Notes under the pieces: generated by a model | What the model saw: only the letters and a program-made list of their open reading frames with translations | Databases searched by the model: none | Told to the model about the DNA's origin: nothing | Shown: piece after piece, positions 18,066 through 28,057 of the stretch | How positions within the stretch are numbered: the stretch's first letter is position 1 | Layout of the letters: the number at the start of each line of letters is the position of its first letter | Made by a program: the position numbers and the translations under genes | Origin: JAEULH01 sp963746275 | Lineage (GTDB): Bacteria; Pseudomonadota; Alphaproteobacteria; Rhodospirillales; Defluviicoccaceae | Direction of reading: 5' to 3' | NCBI GenBank assembly: GCA_963746275.1 | Contig: CAVVAX010000008.1 | Coordinates: 141,144 to 205,143, forward strand | DNA: 64,000 nucleotides

Positions 18066-21000
18066 ATGTTCTCCAAGTTCTTCATCGACCGGCCGATCTT
18101 CGCCACCGTCATCGCCATCCTGACCATCCTGGCCGGGGTGGTGACGCTCCTCGATCCTGCCGATCTCGCAGTACCCGGACATCACCCCGCCGGTCGTGCG
18201 GGTCACGCACCAGCTACCCCGGCGCCAGCGCCAGGACCGTCGTCGACACCGTCGCCCTGCCCATCGAGCAGCAGGTCAACGGCGTCGAGGACATGCTGTA
18301 CATGCAGTCGACCAGCGCCAGCGACGGCACGTACACGCTCAACGTCACCTTCGAGGTCGGCACCGACCTCGACTTCGCCCAGGTGCTGGTGCAGAACCGC
18401 GTCTCCTCGGCGCTGTCGCAGTTGCCGCCGCAGGTGGCGCAGCAGGGCGTCGTCACCAACAAGGTCTCGACCGCCATCCTGCAGGTCGTCAGCCTGACCT
18501 CGCCGAACCGCACCTACGACAGCCTGTATCTCAGCAACTACGCGACCATCAACATCGTCGACGTGCTGAAACGGCTGCAGGGCGTCGGCGACGTCATCGT
18601 CTTCGGCACCGGCGAATACAGCATGCGCATCTGGCTGAACCCGGATCAGCTGCAGACGCGCAACATCACCACCGTCCGACGTCGTCGACGCAATCCAGGG
18701 GCAGAACATCCAGGTCGCCTCGGGCCAGATCGGCGCGCCGCCGGCGCCTGCGGACCAGGACTTCCAGCTCACCCTCAACGTGCTCGGCCGCATCGCCGAG
18801 GTCGAGGAGTTCGAGAACATCGTCGTCCGGGTCGATCCCGGCGAGGGCGGCCGGATCACTCGGGTACGCGATGTCGCCCGGGTCGAGCTCGGCGCCCAGA
18901 CCTACAGCCAGTTCTCCCGCCTGGACGGCCAGCCCTCGGCGGGCGTCGCCATCTATCCAGCTTCCCGGCGCCAACGCGCTCGATGTCGCCGAGCAGGTGC
19001 GGGCGGAGATGGCCAAGCTCGGCCGAGGCCTTTCCCGAGGATCTCCGCTACAGCATCGATTTCGACACCACGGTCTTCACCACGGAATCGATCAACGAGG
19101 TCTACAAGACCCTGTTCGAGGCGGCGATCCTGGTCGCGCTGGTGATCTTCCTGTTCCTGCAGGAGTGGCGGGCGACGCTGATCCCGGCGATCACCATTCC
19201 GGTGTCGTTGATCGGCACCTTCGCGCTGATGGCGCTGTTCGGCATCTCGATCAACACCGTCTCGCTGTTCGGCCTGATCCTCGCCATCGGCATCGTCGTC
19301 GACGACGCGATCGTCGTGGTCGAGAACGTCTGGCACAAGATGGAGACGCGCGGGATGTCGGCGCGGGAGGCCGCGGTCGCGGCCATGGACGACATCACCG
19401 CGCCGATCATCGCCATCTCGCTGGTGCTGATGGCGGTGTTCGTCCCGGCCGCGCTCATGCCGGGCATCACCGGCGAGCTCTACCGCCAATTCGCCATCAC
19501 CATCGCCGCCTCGACGGTGTTCAGCACCATCAACGCACTCACCTTGAGCCCAGCGCTCTGCGCGCTGATGCTGAAGCCTCCCGCCGAGCGGCGGTTTTTC
19601 CTGTTTCGCGCCTTCAACACCGGCTTCGCCAAGGTCGCCCACGCCCAGAACGGGCTCGTCACCCGGATGGTCAAACGCAAGGCGTTGGTCATGCTCGTCT
19701 TCGTCGGCATCAGCGGCGCGGCCATATGGGGCTTCGGTGCGCTGCCCGCCGGCTTCCTGCCGGAGGAGGACCAGGGCTACGCCGTCGTCGGCATCCAGCT
19801 CCCCGACGGCCAGTCGCTGAGCCGGATGACGCCAGGTGGCGGACAGGGTCGACAAGATCTTGGCCGACACGCCCGGGCGTCGCCCACTGGGTCGGCATCG
19901 GCGGCATCTCGCTTCTCGACAACAGCGCGACGCTTTCGAACGCCAGCGTCGTCTACGTGATCTACGACAGCTTCGAGGCGCGCAACGGCCGACGGCCTGA
20001 CCCAGGAGGGGATCCTCCAGGACCTGCGGCGGAAGTTCGCCGGGATCCAGGAAGCGCTCGTCTTCACCGTGGTTCCGCCCGCCATCCAGGGCCTCGGCGT
20101 CGCCGGCGGCTTCCAGATGCAGCTCCTGCTGCAGGACGGCAGCGGCGACTACGCCAAGCTGCAGGAGGTGGCGGCCGAGGTCATCCGCAACGCCAGCACC
20201 CAGGCCGGGTTGACCCAGCTCACCACGTCGTTCCGCGCCAACGTTCCGCAGCTGTTTCGCCGACGTCGACCGGGTGCGCGCCGAGAACCTGGGCGTGCCC
20301 GTCGGCGACGTGTTCTCCACCATCCAGTCCTACATGGGCTCGACCTTCGTCAACCAGTTCAACAAGTTCGGCCGGACCTTCCAGGTCTTCGTCCAGGCCG
20401 ACTCGGCGTTCCGGCAGGAGCCGGACAGCATCCGCCAGCTCTACGTCCGCAACCGCGACGGGCAGATGGTGCCGCTCGGCACCATGACCGCCATCGACTA
20501 CACCACGGGCCCGGCCCTGGTCAGCCTCTACAACCTGTTTCCGACCGCGTCGATCAACGGCCAGGCGGCGCCCGGCTTCAGCTCGGGCCAGGCGCTGACG
20601 ATCATGGAGCAGCTTGCTGAGCGGACGCTTCCGCCCGGCATGGGCTATTCCTGGACGGGCATGTCCTACCAGGAGAAGCAGGTCGGCGGGCAGGCGGCCA
20701 TTATCTTCGCGATGTCGATCCTCGTCGTCTTTCTCCTCCTCGCCGCCCAGTACGAAAGCTGGACCAACCCGTTCGCGGTGATCCTGATCGTGCCGATGGC
20801 TCTGGTCGGCGTCGTCATCGCCGTCGCCATGCGCAACTTCAACAACGACGTCTACACCCAGATCGGCATCGTCCTTCTGATCGCGCTGGCCAGCAAGAAC
20901 GCCATCCTCATCGTCGAGGTCGCACGCTCGCTCAGGGCCAAGGGCGTGGACATCGCTGAGGCCGCGGTCGAGGCCTCGCATGAGCGCTTTCGCCCGATCC

Positions 21001-21261
21001 TGATGACCTCGTTCGCCTTCATCTTGGGCGTCGTCCCGCTGGTCATCGCCTCGGGCGCCGGCTCGGCCAGCCGGCAGGCCCTGGGCACGGCCGTTTTCGG
21101 CGGGATGATCGCTGCGACCGTCTTCAACGGCACCTTCACCCCGGTGTTCTATTCGGCCTTCCAGGGCTTAAGCGAATGGATCGGCCGGCGGCGGGGCAGG
21201 CGCCACGAGGCGCCCTGGCGTGAGCAACGCTGCGGCCAAGGCGGATCGCGCCGCCGAGTAG
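18066..21261 (+). CDS. RND multidrug efflux permease, HAE1/AcrB family (about ten frameshifts)
   Basis: A proton-driven inner-membrane pump of about 1060 residues after repair, with 12 predicted membrane spans and two large periplasmic loops. It starts MFSKFFIDRPIFATVIAILT; the proton-relay Asp pair is in VVDDAIVVVENVWHKM; the second half shows VVFLLLAAQYESWTNP and ALASKNAILIVEVARSL. Frames change near 18151, 18212, 18674, 18960, 19024, 19832, 19870, 19990, 20257 and 21212; most are fixed by removing one base from a doubled or tripled base, a few less cleanly. The end is taken at TAG 21259-21261, which needs the last correction. No outer-membrane factor or local regulator is adjacent. Substrates are unknown. 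Confidence 0.88.
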
Positions 21262-21379
21262 CGGCCGATCCCGGCCATGCGCTCTTGCGCCGGCATCCGC
21301 CGGGTCGCGCTTGCCTTCGCCGGTGCGGTCCCCTATTCCCGTGGCGAAAGATGGTGGCGGAGGTGCTACGGGATGATCC

Positions 21380-22231
21380 ATGGCGGTTGATGGCGCGCCG
21401 GTTGACACCGCGGTGCGGCCGGCCCAGTGGCGGGAGCGGCTGCGGGCGTTGGTCGAGCAGCGGTTCGTCCAAAACGCCATTCTCGTCCTCATCGTCGTCA
21501 ACGCCATCACCCTTGGGCTTGAGACCTCGCCCACAGCCATGGCCACGGCGGGGCCGGCGCTGGTTGCCCTGGACAGGGCTATCCTTGCCGTCTTCGTCAT
21601 CGAGATCGCGCTGCGCCTTGCGGCCTACGGCTGGCGGTTTTTCCGCGACCCGTGGAGCGTCTTCGACTTCATCGTCGTCGCCATCGCGCTTGTACCCGCT
21701 AGCGCCCAGTTCTCGGTGCTCCGCTCGCTGCGGATCCTGCGCGCCCTGAGGCTGATCTCGACGGTGCCCAGGATGCGCCGCGTCGTCATCGCCCTGCTCT
21801 CCGCCATCCCCGGCCTCGGCGCCATCATCGCCCTGCTCTCCCTGATCTTCTATGTCAGCGCGGTGATGGCGACGAAGCTGTTCGGCCGCTCGTTCCCGGA
21901 CTGGTTCGGCAGCATCGGCGAGAGCCTGTACTCGCTGTTCCAAATCATGACGCTGGAAAGCTGGTCGATGGGGATCGTCCGGCCGGTGCTCGAGGTCTAT
22001 CCGCTGGCCTGGCTGTTCTTTGTCCCCTTCATCCTGATCACCACCTTCACGACGCTGAACCTGTTCATCGCCGTCATCGTCAACGCCATGCAGGCCGAGC
22101 ACGACCGCGAAGCGGACGCGGCTGAGGCCGAGGCCAAGGGCGAGCGGACGCTGCTGCTCGACGAGCTGCAAGCCGTTCGCCGGGAACTCGCCCAGCTGCG
22201 CGAGGGGATCGGCGGCCGCGAACGGATGTAA
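21380..22231 (+). CDS. Bacterial voltage-gated sodium channel
   Basis: A 283-residue six-transmembrane voltage-gated cation channel that forms homotetramers. S1 starts near residue 29 (QNAILVLIVVNAITLGLET). S4 shows Arg every third residue (SLRILRALRLISTVPRMRR). The pore loop reads FQIMTLESWSMGIVRP, matching the TLESWSM selectivity filter of NaChBac/NavAb-type sodium channels. S6 (FTTLNLFIAVIVNAMQ) is followed by an acidic, Ala/Glu-rich C-terminal helix (EHDREADAAEAEAKGE) that probably forms the tetrameric coiled coil. The frame is intact. It follows the efflux pump by about 120 bases and is probably transcribed separately. Confidence 0.92.
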   Translation: MAVDGAPVDTAVRPAQWRERLRALVEQRFVQNAILVLIVVNAITLGLETSPTAMATAGPALVALDRAILAVFVIEIALRLAAYGWRFFRDPWSVFDFIVVAIALVPASAQFSVLRSLRILRALRLISTVPRMRRVVIALLSAIPGLGAIIALLSLIFYVSAVMATKLFGRSFPDWFGSIGESLYSLFQIMTLESWSMGIVRPVLEVYPLAWLFFVPFILITTFTTLNLFIAVIVNAMQAEHDREADAAEAEAKGERTLLLDELQAVRRELAQLREGIGGRERM

Positions 22232-22246
22232 CCCAAGCTGGTCCGA

Positions 22247-23689
22247 TCAGACGACGGGAAGCGCGCCGGTGGAGCCGCCGCGGGCAACATCGGCGACGAT
22301 GTCGATGGCGCTGGCGAACCGCTCGTCCGAGGCGATCGCGCACAGGCAGAGCCGCACGTGGTCGTGCGCCTCCTCCACGGAGGCATCGCCGGCGAAGGCC
22401 TCGCCGGGCGTCACCGCCACCCCGCGGTCGGCAAGCCGCGCCGCGAGTTCGCCCGAGCGCCAGCCGGGCGGGACCCGCAGCCAGAGGTGGAACGAGGCCG
22501 GATGCGTCGAGAGCGTGAGCCCCGCCAGCCGCTCCATCGCCAGTCGCTGGCGCTTGCGCGCCTGGGTCCGCTGGCGCTCCGCGGCCTCGGCGGCGCCGCC
22601 CGATAGGATAAGCTGGCTCGCCAGCTCGGCCGTGACCGGCGACGTCATCAGCACGTTCGCCCGCACGGCGCCGGCAAGGCGGGAGCGCAGGGCCGGTGGC
22701 CCCCAAAGGTAGCCGACGCGCAGTCCCGGCGCCACCGACTTGGAGAGACTGGTGACGTAGAGGCCGCGTTCCGGGAGGAAGGTCCTGAGCGGCGACGGCG
22801 CATCGTCCAGCAGGAAGCCGTAGACGTCGTCCTCGAGGACGAACAGCTCGTGCGCCTTCGCGATAGCCGCGATCTCGCGCCGGCGCGCCTCGGGCATGAC
22901 GATGCAGGTCGGGTTGTGCAGGCTAGTCATGGTGTAGAGCAGCCGCGGCCGGTGGGCCCGGCAGGCCGCCTCCAGGGCGTCGGGGCGCAGGCCATGCGCG
23001 TCCATCGCCACCGGCTGGACACGCAGCCCCAGCGGGGTCGCGGCCGCCCGCAAGCCGGGCCAGGTCAGCGCCTCGGTCAGCACCGTCTCTCCGGCCTTCG
23101 CTAGCGCCATGAACGCCGCCAGCAGCCCGCCCTGACAGCCGGGAACGATGATGATGTCTTCCGCATCCGCCGCGACCCCCAGCCGCTCCAGCCAGCGCGC
23201 TGCGGCTGCGCGATGGTTAAGCATCCCGTTCGGCGGCTGATAGCCGCCGATCCTGGTCAGGTTGGTCTCGTCGAGCCGGGCCAGCCCGGCCAGCCCGGCG
23301 GCAAGTCCAGCCGTGAGCGACGGCGTGTGCGGGTAGTTGAGGCTGAGGTCCAGGCTCTCGTCGTCGCCGCGGGGCTGGTAGATGGCGTCGAGCGCATGCT
23401 CACCCGGCCGCCCTCCCCCGCCGCCGGCGGTATCAGCCTGGTTCGCCCGCTCGGCGACGTAGGTGCCGCGGCCGACGTGGGCGGCGACGAGCCCGCGGCG
23501 CTCGGCCTCGGCATAGGCACGGCTGACGGTGCCGACGGTGACGCCGAGGCGGTAGGCGAGGTCCCGGTGGGTGGGAAGGCGCGTGCCGGGGAGGAGGCGG
23601 CCGGCGCGGACGTCGCCGGCCAGGACGTCAGCGATAGCAAGATACCGCGGACCCGCCCCCGCTTGCAACTTCGGCAGCCACATTGTCAT
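22247..23689 (-). CDS. MocR-type transcriptional regulator (GntR HTH + aminotransferase domain)
   Basis: A 480-residue PLP-dependent regulator. Residues about 14-80 form a GntR winged helix (RYLAIADVLAGDVRAGRLLPG, PTHRDLAYRLGVTVGTVSRAYAEAERRGLV). The rest is a fold-type I aminotransferase domain with IIIVPGCQGGLLAAF, LYTMTSLHNPTCIVM, and the PLP lysine in VTSLSKSVAPGLRVGYLWG. MocR proteins usually repress or activate a neighbouring gene after binding an amino acid- or PLP-derived effector. Here the divergent neighbour encodes a DUF1127 protein, and two palindromes lie in and beside the start codon, consistent with autoregulation. The effector is unknown. Confidence 0.9.
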   Translation of the reverse strand: MTMWLPKLQAGAGPRYLAIADVLAGDVRAGRLLPGTRLPTHRDLAYRLGVTVGTVSRAYAEAERRGLVAAHVGRGTYVAERANQADTAGGGGGRPGEHALDAIYQPRGDDESLDLSLNYPHTPSLTAGLAAGLAGLARLDETNLTRIGGYQPPNGMLNHRAAAARWLERLGVAADAEDIIIVPGCQGGLLAAFMALAKAGETVLTEALTWPGLRAAATPLGLRVQPVAMDAHGLRPDALEAACRAHRPRLLYTMTSLHNPTCIVMPEARRREIAAIAKAHELFVLEDDVYGFLLDDAPSPLRTFLPERGLYVTSLSKSVAPGLRVGYLWGPPALRSRLAGAVRANVLMTSPVTAELASQLILSGGAAEAAERQRTQARKRQRLAMERLAGLTLSTHPASFHLWLRVPPGWRSGELAARLADRGVAVTPGEAFAGDASVEEAHDHVRLCLCAIASDERFASAIDIVADVARGGSTGALPVV

Positions 23690-23700
23690 GGTAACAATGT
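23680..23700. promoter_or_regulatory. Inverted repeat over the MocR start codon
   Basis: Arms ACATTGT (23680-23686) and ACAATGT (23694-23700) are perfect inverted repeats separated by 7 bases. The repeat overlaps the MocR start codon (complement of 23687-23689). A regulator bound here would block its own expression. The half-site resembles those of the second palindrome that follows immediately. Confidence 0.6.
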
Positions 23701-23701
23701 A

Positions 23702-23730
23702 AACATTGACGGACGTATGCGGTCAATGTT
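23702..23730. promoter_or_regulatory. Second inverted repeat, MocR/DUF1127 region
   Basis: Perfect 9-base arms AACATTGAC (23702-23710) and GTCAATGTT (23722-23730) with an 11-base spacer. Together with the preceding repeat it gives four CATTG/CAATG half-sites in 51 bases. It overlaps the start of the DUF1127 ORF (ATG 23717), so the real start may be farther downstream or the transcript may be near-leaderless. Confidence 0.6.
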
Positions 23731-24028
23731 CCATGGAGATCATGACAATGCGGGTGAAGCGCCATGTCCTGTCGCGAATTGTAGCGATACAATCACCTCC
23801 GGCACGTCATCCGGCGCCCGCCTTCCCACCTGGCGGCAGTGGCTGACGCTCGGCATGCACAAGGCGGGCGAGGATGCACGGGCAAGCATCCTGCTGCTGG
23901 AGCTTTGGGCGCAGCGTCACCAGGAACGGCGGCGGCTGCTGGCGATGGACGCGCGCATGCGCAACGATATCGGGATCAGCGATGCCGACGTCTGGGCCGA
24001 GGCTCGAAAGCCGTTCTGGCGGGGGTGA
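23717..24028 (+). CDS. DUF1127 domain protein
   Basis: A protein of about 103 residues whose C-terminal 45 residues match the DUF1127 (YjiS-like) pattern: a Leu/Arg-rich helix LLLELWAQRHQERRRLLAMDARMRNDIGISDADVWAEARKPFWRG. Small DUF1127 proteins in alphaproteobacteria bind RNA or affect phosphate and carbon metabolism, but no role can be assigned here. Two in-frame ATGs (23717, 23726) are possible, and both lie within the inverted repeat. It is divergent from the MocR gene and convergent with the cupin gene. Confidence 0.75.
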   Translation: MRSMFHGDHDNAGEAPCPVANCSDTITSGTSSGARLPTWRQWLTLGMHKAGEDARASILLLELWAQRHQERRRLLAMDARMRNDIGISDADVWAEARKPFWRG

Positions 24029-24042
24029 TCCTCGCGGAGATC

Positions 24043-24516
24043 CTAGGGCTTACCGGCGCGATCCGGCTTGATCAGCACGTCGGCTTCCGGGTCGTAGAGG
24101 ACCACGCTTTCGCTTTCCCCGGCGTCATTGCGGGCGACGATGGCCAGGGCCGGCTCCTGGTCGCTAAGGTTCCGCGGCTGGTGGGGCACGTCGGCAGGGA
24201 TGTAGACGAACTCGCCGGCCTCGTTGACGACCGAATGCCTGAGCCTTCGGCCGTAGCGGGTCTCGACCCGGCCCTTGAGCACGTAGATCGCCGTCTCGTA
24301 GCCGCGATGGACATGGGGCTCGGCGGCGCCCTTTGGCGGGATCACCACCAGGTTCATGGCCAGCCCCCGGCTTCCGGCCGTGTCCTTGGAAATGCCGACG
24401 AAGTACGGCAGCCGCTGACGGGTCATCGTTTCGGCCGGCACACGCACGGTGACCACCGCGTCGGCATCGTCGCGCAAGTCCGCCGCGTCCGCCACGGCCG
24501 TTGCATCCGCAGGCAT
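24043..24516 (-). CDS. Cupin-domain protein
   Basis: A small beta-barrel protein of 157 residues. The cupin metal motif is EPHVHRGYETAIYVLKGRVETRYG (HxH then E), and the second motif is EFVYIPADVPHQPRNLSD. The N-terminus is variable. The start at 24514-24516 has GGAGGG 7 bases upstream; a longer reading from 24579 lacks such a site. The substrate or ligand is not evident. It is divergent from the OsmC-like gene with about 130 bases between. Confidence 0.85.
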   Translation of the reverse strand: MPADATAVADAADLRDDADAVVTVRVPAETMTRQRLPYFVGISKDTAGSRGLAMNLVVIPPKGAAEPHVHRGYETAIYVLKGRVETRYGRRLRHSVVNEAGEFVYIPADVPHQPRNLSDQEPALAIVARNDAGESESVVLYDPEADVLIKPDRAGKP

Positions 24517-24649
24517 GAGAACACCCTCCGCGCGTCGCCAAACCGGTTGATATGTCGGCCGCGGGCTCCTTAGCTTCAAGCAAGCCGTCGCGGCTACCGA
24601 GGCGGTAGCGTATCCGGCAAAACCAGCAAGGCTTGAGGAGGAGGAGACA

Positions 24650-25075
24650 ATGGCGGCACGGACGGCACAAGCGACCTGGAACGGCGACCTCGTGGGCGGC
24701 AGCGGCGAGGTGGAGCTCGGCAGCGGCGCCTACAAGGACAGCTATTCGTTCAAGTCCCGCTTCGAGGAAGGCAGCGGCACCAACCCGGAGGAGCTGATCG
24801 CCGCCGCCGAGGCCGGCTGCTTCTCCATGGCCTTGGCCCACAGCCTGGCCTCAGCCGGCTTCAAGCCGAGGTCGGTCACGACCAAGGTGAATGTGCACCT
24901 CACCAAGGCCGGCGAGGGCTTCGAGATCCCGCGCATCGAGCTCGAGATCGAGGCCAGCGTCGACGGAATCGACGAAGCCACCTTCCAGGAGCACGCGCAG
25001 AAGACCAAGGTCGGCTGTCCCGTCTCCAAGGCCCTCGCCGGCCCCGAGATCACCCTGAACGCGAGGCTGGTGTAG
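24650..25075 (+). CDS. OsmC/Ohr-family peroxiredoxin-like protein
   Basis: A 141-residue OsmC-family thiol peroxidase, which reduces organic hydroperoxides using a Cys pair at the dimer interface. The peroxidatic Cys is in ELIAAAEAGCFSMALAHSL at about residue 57 and the resolving Cys in TKVGCPVSKALAG at about residue 124. A GAGGAGGAG tract lies just before the ATG. Frame intact. It belongs to the OsmC branch (no Ohr-type TPxALL signature). Divergent from the cupin gene. Confidence 0.93.
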   Translation: MAARTAQATWNGDLVGGSGEVELGSGAYKDSYSFKSRFEEGSGTNPEELIAAAEAGCFSMALAHSLASAGFKPRSVTTKVNVHLTKAGEGFEIPRIELEIEASVDGIDEATFQEHAQKTKVGCPVSKALAGPEITLNARLV

Positions 25076-25094
25076 GTCGGCTCCCGCTCCCACC

Positions 25095-25164
25095 TGGCGG
25101 GATACGCTTCGCTAACCTGCCCTACGCCGCGTGGGGCGGAATAGCCGGCAGGTGTATTCCGCCC
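25095..25164. repeat. Dispersed GGCGGRATA palindromes after the OsmC gene
   Basis: Two adjacent elements. The first (about 25096-25125) starts GGCGGGATACGC and ends CCTGCCCTACG. The second has perfect 10-base arms GGGCGGAATA (25134-25143) and TATTCCGCCC (25155-25164). The second family is also seen at 63229-63254. They lie between two convergent genes and could act as a bidirectional transcript end. Confidence 0.6.
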
Positions 25165-25259
25165 AATGGCCGGCAGCCCGCTTGGTCAGGTGACGGCTCG
25201 GCCCTGCCGTCTCCATCCGCAGGTGTCGGGAGGGTGAGGGCAAAAAGCGGTGGCGCCGC

Positions 25260-28036
25260 CTACGCAGGGTTGGAGGTTGGCAGCGCCTTCGGGCCGACCA
25301 GGCCCTCGAAGTGGGTGTGCAGGGCGTTAACGAGGCGGGCCTGCTCGGGGGTCCCCTCCGCTCGGCCCTCCCCCCGCTCCGGCAACGCCTTCGGGTCCAC
25401 GGGCGGACAGATGCGCACCCGGATCGGCCGCAACCGCGGCAGCAGCTTGTCCCGCGGCCAAGCCTCGTAGGCGCCCTCGATTACCACCGGCACCACCGGC
25501 ACCGGCACGTGCGCGAGCAGCAAACCGACGCCGGCGCGGAACGGCTGCAGCGTCCCGTCCGGCGAGCGCTGGCCTTCGGGGAACCAGATCAGGTCGTCGC
25601 CGCGCTTGAGCACGGCGCCGCCAAGCGCGAGAGACGAGACCACCGCGCGATCCGGGTCGATGGGGACGACCTGGCAGATGCGGCTGAACCAACGCCTCAC
25701 CGGCGTGTTGAAGACGATCCCGGTCCAGCCGGCCCAGTAGGTCCGGCGCAGCCTCGGGTAGTCCAGGGCGGCGCCGATGGCGAAGGGGTCGATCAGGCTG
25801 GCGTGGGTCGGCGCCATCAGGTAGGGGCCTTGCGCCGGCAGGTTCTCGTGGCCGGTCGCCTCCAGCCGGAAGAGCTTCGTCATGAGGAAGCGGTTGATGG
25901 CGAACAGGATCTTCGCCGTCCGTTGCTCCGCCGGCGACAGCGGGCTGATCCAGCGCCGGTCGGCCTCATTGATTGCGGCCTCGGGGTTGTCGAGGAGCGC
26001 CGCGTTAGCGCCCGGCCCGGCCTCCTTGGCCTGGCCGACCTCGACCAGCAGGTCGCGCACGGTCTCGATCCGGCCGATGGCGCCCTCGTCCAGCTCGACG
26101 CCCGTCCGCTGGGCGATCTCCAGCGTCAGGTTCAGCCATTCCATCGAATCGACGCCGAGGTCGAGCTGCAGATTGCTCTCCGGGCTCAGCGGCTCGTTGG
26201 CATACTTCTCGGCCAGGTAGTCCCAAGCCGCCCGCGCCGCCTCGTCCTCCAGCAGCGTCCGGTCCTCGGCCGCCATGTCCTCGACGGCGAGCGGATGGGC
26301 ACGCGCCGCCATTGGCGCCTCGCCCCGTGCAGCCCTGTCGTAGCGCTCGGCCAGGAGGTGCCGGCGCGGCTTGCCGAGGCGAGTGCGCGGCAGCGTCTCC
26401 ACGCTCAGCACGAAGTCGCCGAGGCGCTGGTAGGAGGGCAGCTTGCGCGAGATCTCCCGCAGCGCCGCCGAGACCGCCTCGTGTTGGGCAGAGGCGTCTC
26501 CAGGCGGCAGCGCCTTCGTCTCCGGCACGATCAGCCCGACCAGCTTTCCTTCGCGCTCCAGCACCGCGATCTCGCGGATCAGCGGGCTCGCGAGATACGC
26601 GTCCTCCACGTCCTCCGGGTAGACGTTCTTGCCACCCTCGGTGACGATCATGGTCGACAGCCGGCCGCTGAGGCTGAGGAAGCCGTCGTCGGTGATCGCG
26701 CCGAGGTCGCCGGTGCGAAACCAGCCGTCCTTGGTGAACGCCTTCTTCGTCTCGTCGGGGAGGTTGAGGTAGCCGGCGAAGATGTTCGGCCCCCTCGCCT
26801 GCACCTCGCCGAGCCCCGAGCCGTCGCCGCCCGCCATCGTCTCGGCGCCGCGATCGACGAGCGTCGTCCGGTCGATGCGGAGCTCGACGCCGGCGACCGC
26901 CTTGCCGGCGGTTTTCAGCCGTCCCGTTTCCGGCTCGTTGATGGTAAGCATCGGCGCCGTCTCGGTCAGGCCGTAGCCGGTGGCGACGGTCCAGCCCAGG
27001 CCCTGCAGCTTCCACGCCATCTCGGTGCCGAGCGCGGCGCCGCCGGAGACGAGCAGGCGCAGGTCCGGTCCGACCGTCTGGTGCAGGCTGGCGAAGAGCT
27101 TGCGCCCGGCCTTGACCTTGAACGACCGGCGCAGCGTGACCGAGAGCCACAGCAGCGCCTGGAACAGGGCGGCCGGAACCTTGCCGCGCGACGCCACCCG
27201 GCCGGCGATGCCGGTGAACATGGCGGTATAGAGCCTGGGGACGCCGATGATCACGCTCGCCCGGCCGCCGCGGATGGCCTCGACGATCTGCGGACCGGTG
27301 AGCGCGCGGGGCAGAATCAGCGGTAGGCCCGCGGCCAACCCGGTCAGCATGCCGACGACGAATGGATAGACATGGTGGAACGGCAGCGGCAGCAGCACTC
27401 GGTCGTCCGGATTGACGATCCCGGAGGCAACCAGGACGTCCACCTCGAAGCGCATGTTGCGATGGGTCAACGGCACGCCCTTGGGGGTACCGGTGGTCCC
27501 TGAGGTGTAGAACAGCGCGGCGATGTCGTCGCCTCGCGCCCGGTCCAGCGCGGCCGCGTCGGGCCCCCATCTGCCAGAAGCGACCGCCACGCCGTCCCCC
27601 CTTCGGGGGCCTCGTCGGCCAGAAGCACGATCTCGACCCCGTCCGCTGGCAGGAGCGGGCCGATGCGCTCGGCCTCCGCCGGCGGTGGCAAAGACGAGCC
27701 TCGCCTCGCTGTCGGCGAGCACGTGGCGGAGCGCGTTCTCGCCCATCTGCGCGTCGATCGGCACGACCGTGGCGCCGGAGCGAAGGACGGCCAGCGCGGC
27801 GAAGATCCACTCGGGCCGATTGGTCGCAAAGACGATGACCCGCTGGCCGAGGCCGATGCCGCGGCCGCAAGACCGTTGGCGAGGCGGGTGAGCGTGGCGT
27901 CAAGCTCGGCAAAGCTCAGCCGCTGCTCGCCGCGGCGGCGGAAGGCGACGATCGCCTCGCTACCGCCGTGCCGGCCCAGATCGCGCACCACGTCTTGCAG
28001 CGTGCCGTCTGCTCGGGTGCCTCTCGCGTCCGCCAT
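25260..28036 (-). CDS. Acyl-CoA/acyl-ACP synthetase - acyl carrier - 1-acylglycerol-3-phosphate acyltransferase fusion (about three frameshifts)
   Basis: A three-domain lipid enzyme of about 925 residues after repair. Domain 1 is an adenylate-forming ligase (VIVFATNRPEWIFAALA, FYTSGTTGTPKGVPLTHRN, ATGYGLTETAPMLTIN, FRTGDLGAITDDG, LPRTRLGKPRRH). Domain 2 is a carrier protein with the phosphopantetheine serine in LDLGVDSMEWLNLTLE. Domain 3 is PlsC-like: MAPTHASLIDPFAIG gives the HX4D motif and WFPEGQRSPDGTLQPF the second block. Probably it activates a fatty acid, holds it on its own carrier and transfers it to a glycerophosphate acceptor. Frameshifts near 27850, 27690 and 27590 fall in the N-terminal half. 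Downstream of two photolyase genes on the same strand. Confidence 0.87.
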
Positions 28037-28057
28037 TCCCGTCCCTTCCCGCCGCCC

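Noticed and set aside
18066..21261. RND pump as a decayed pseudogene
   Set aside because: Ten frame changes in one gene would be decay if alone, but each repairs by one base and the catalytic Asp pair is intact. The same pattern occurs in essential genes nearby, so error is more likely.
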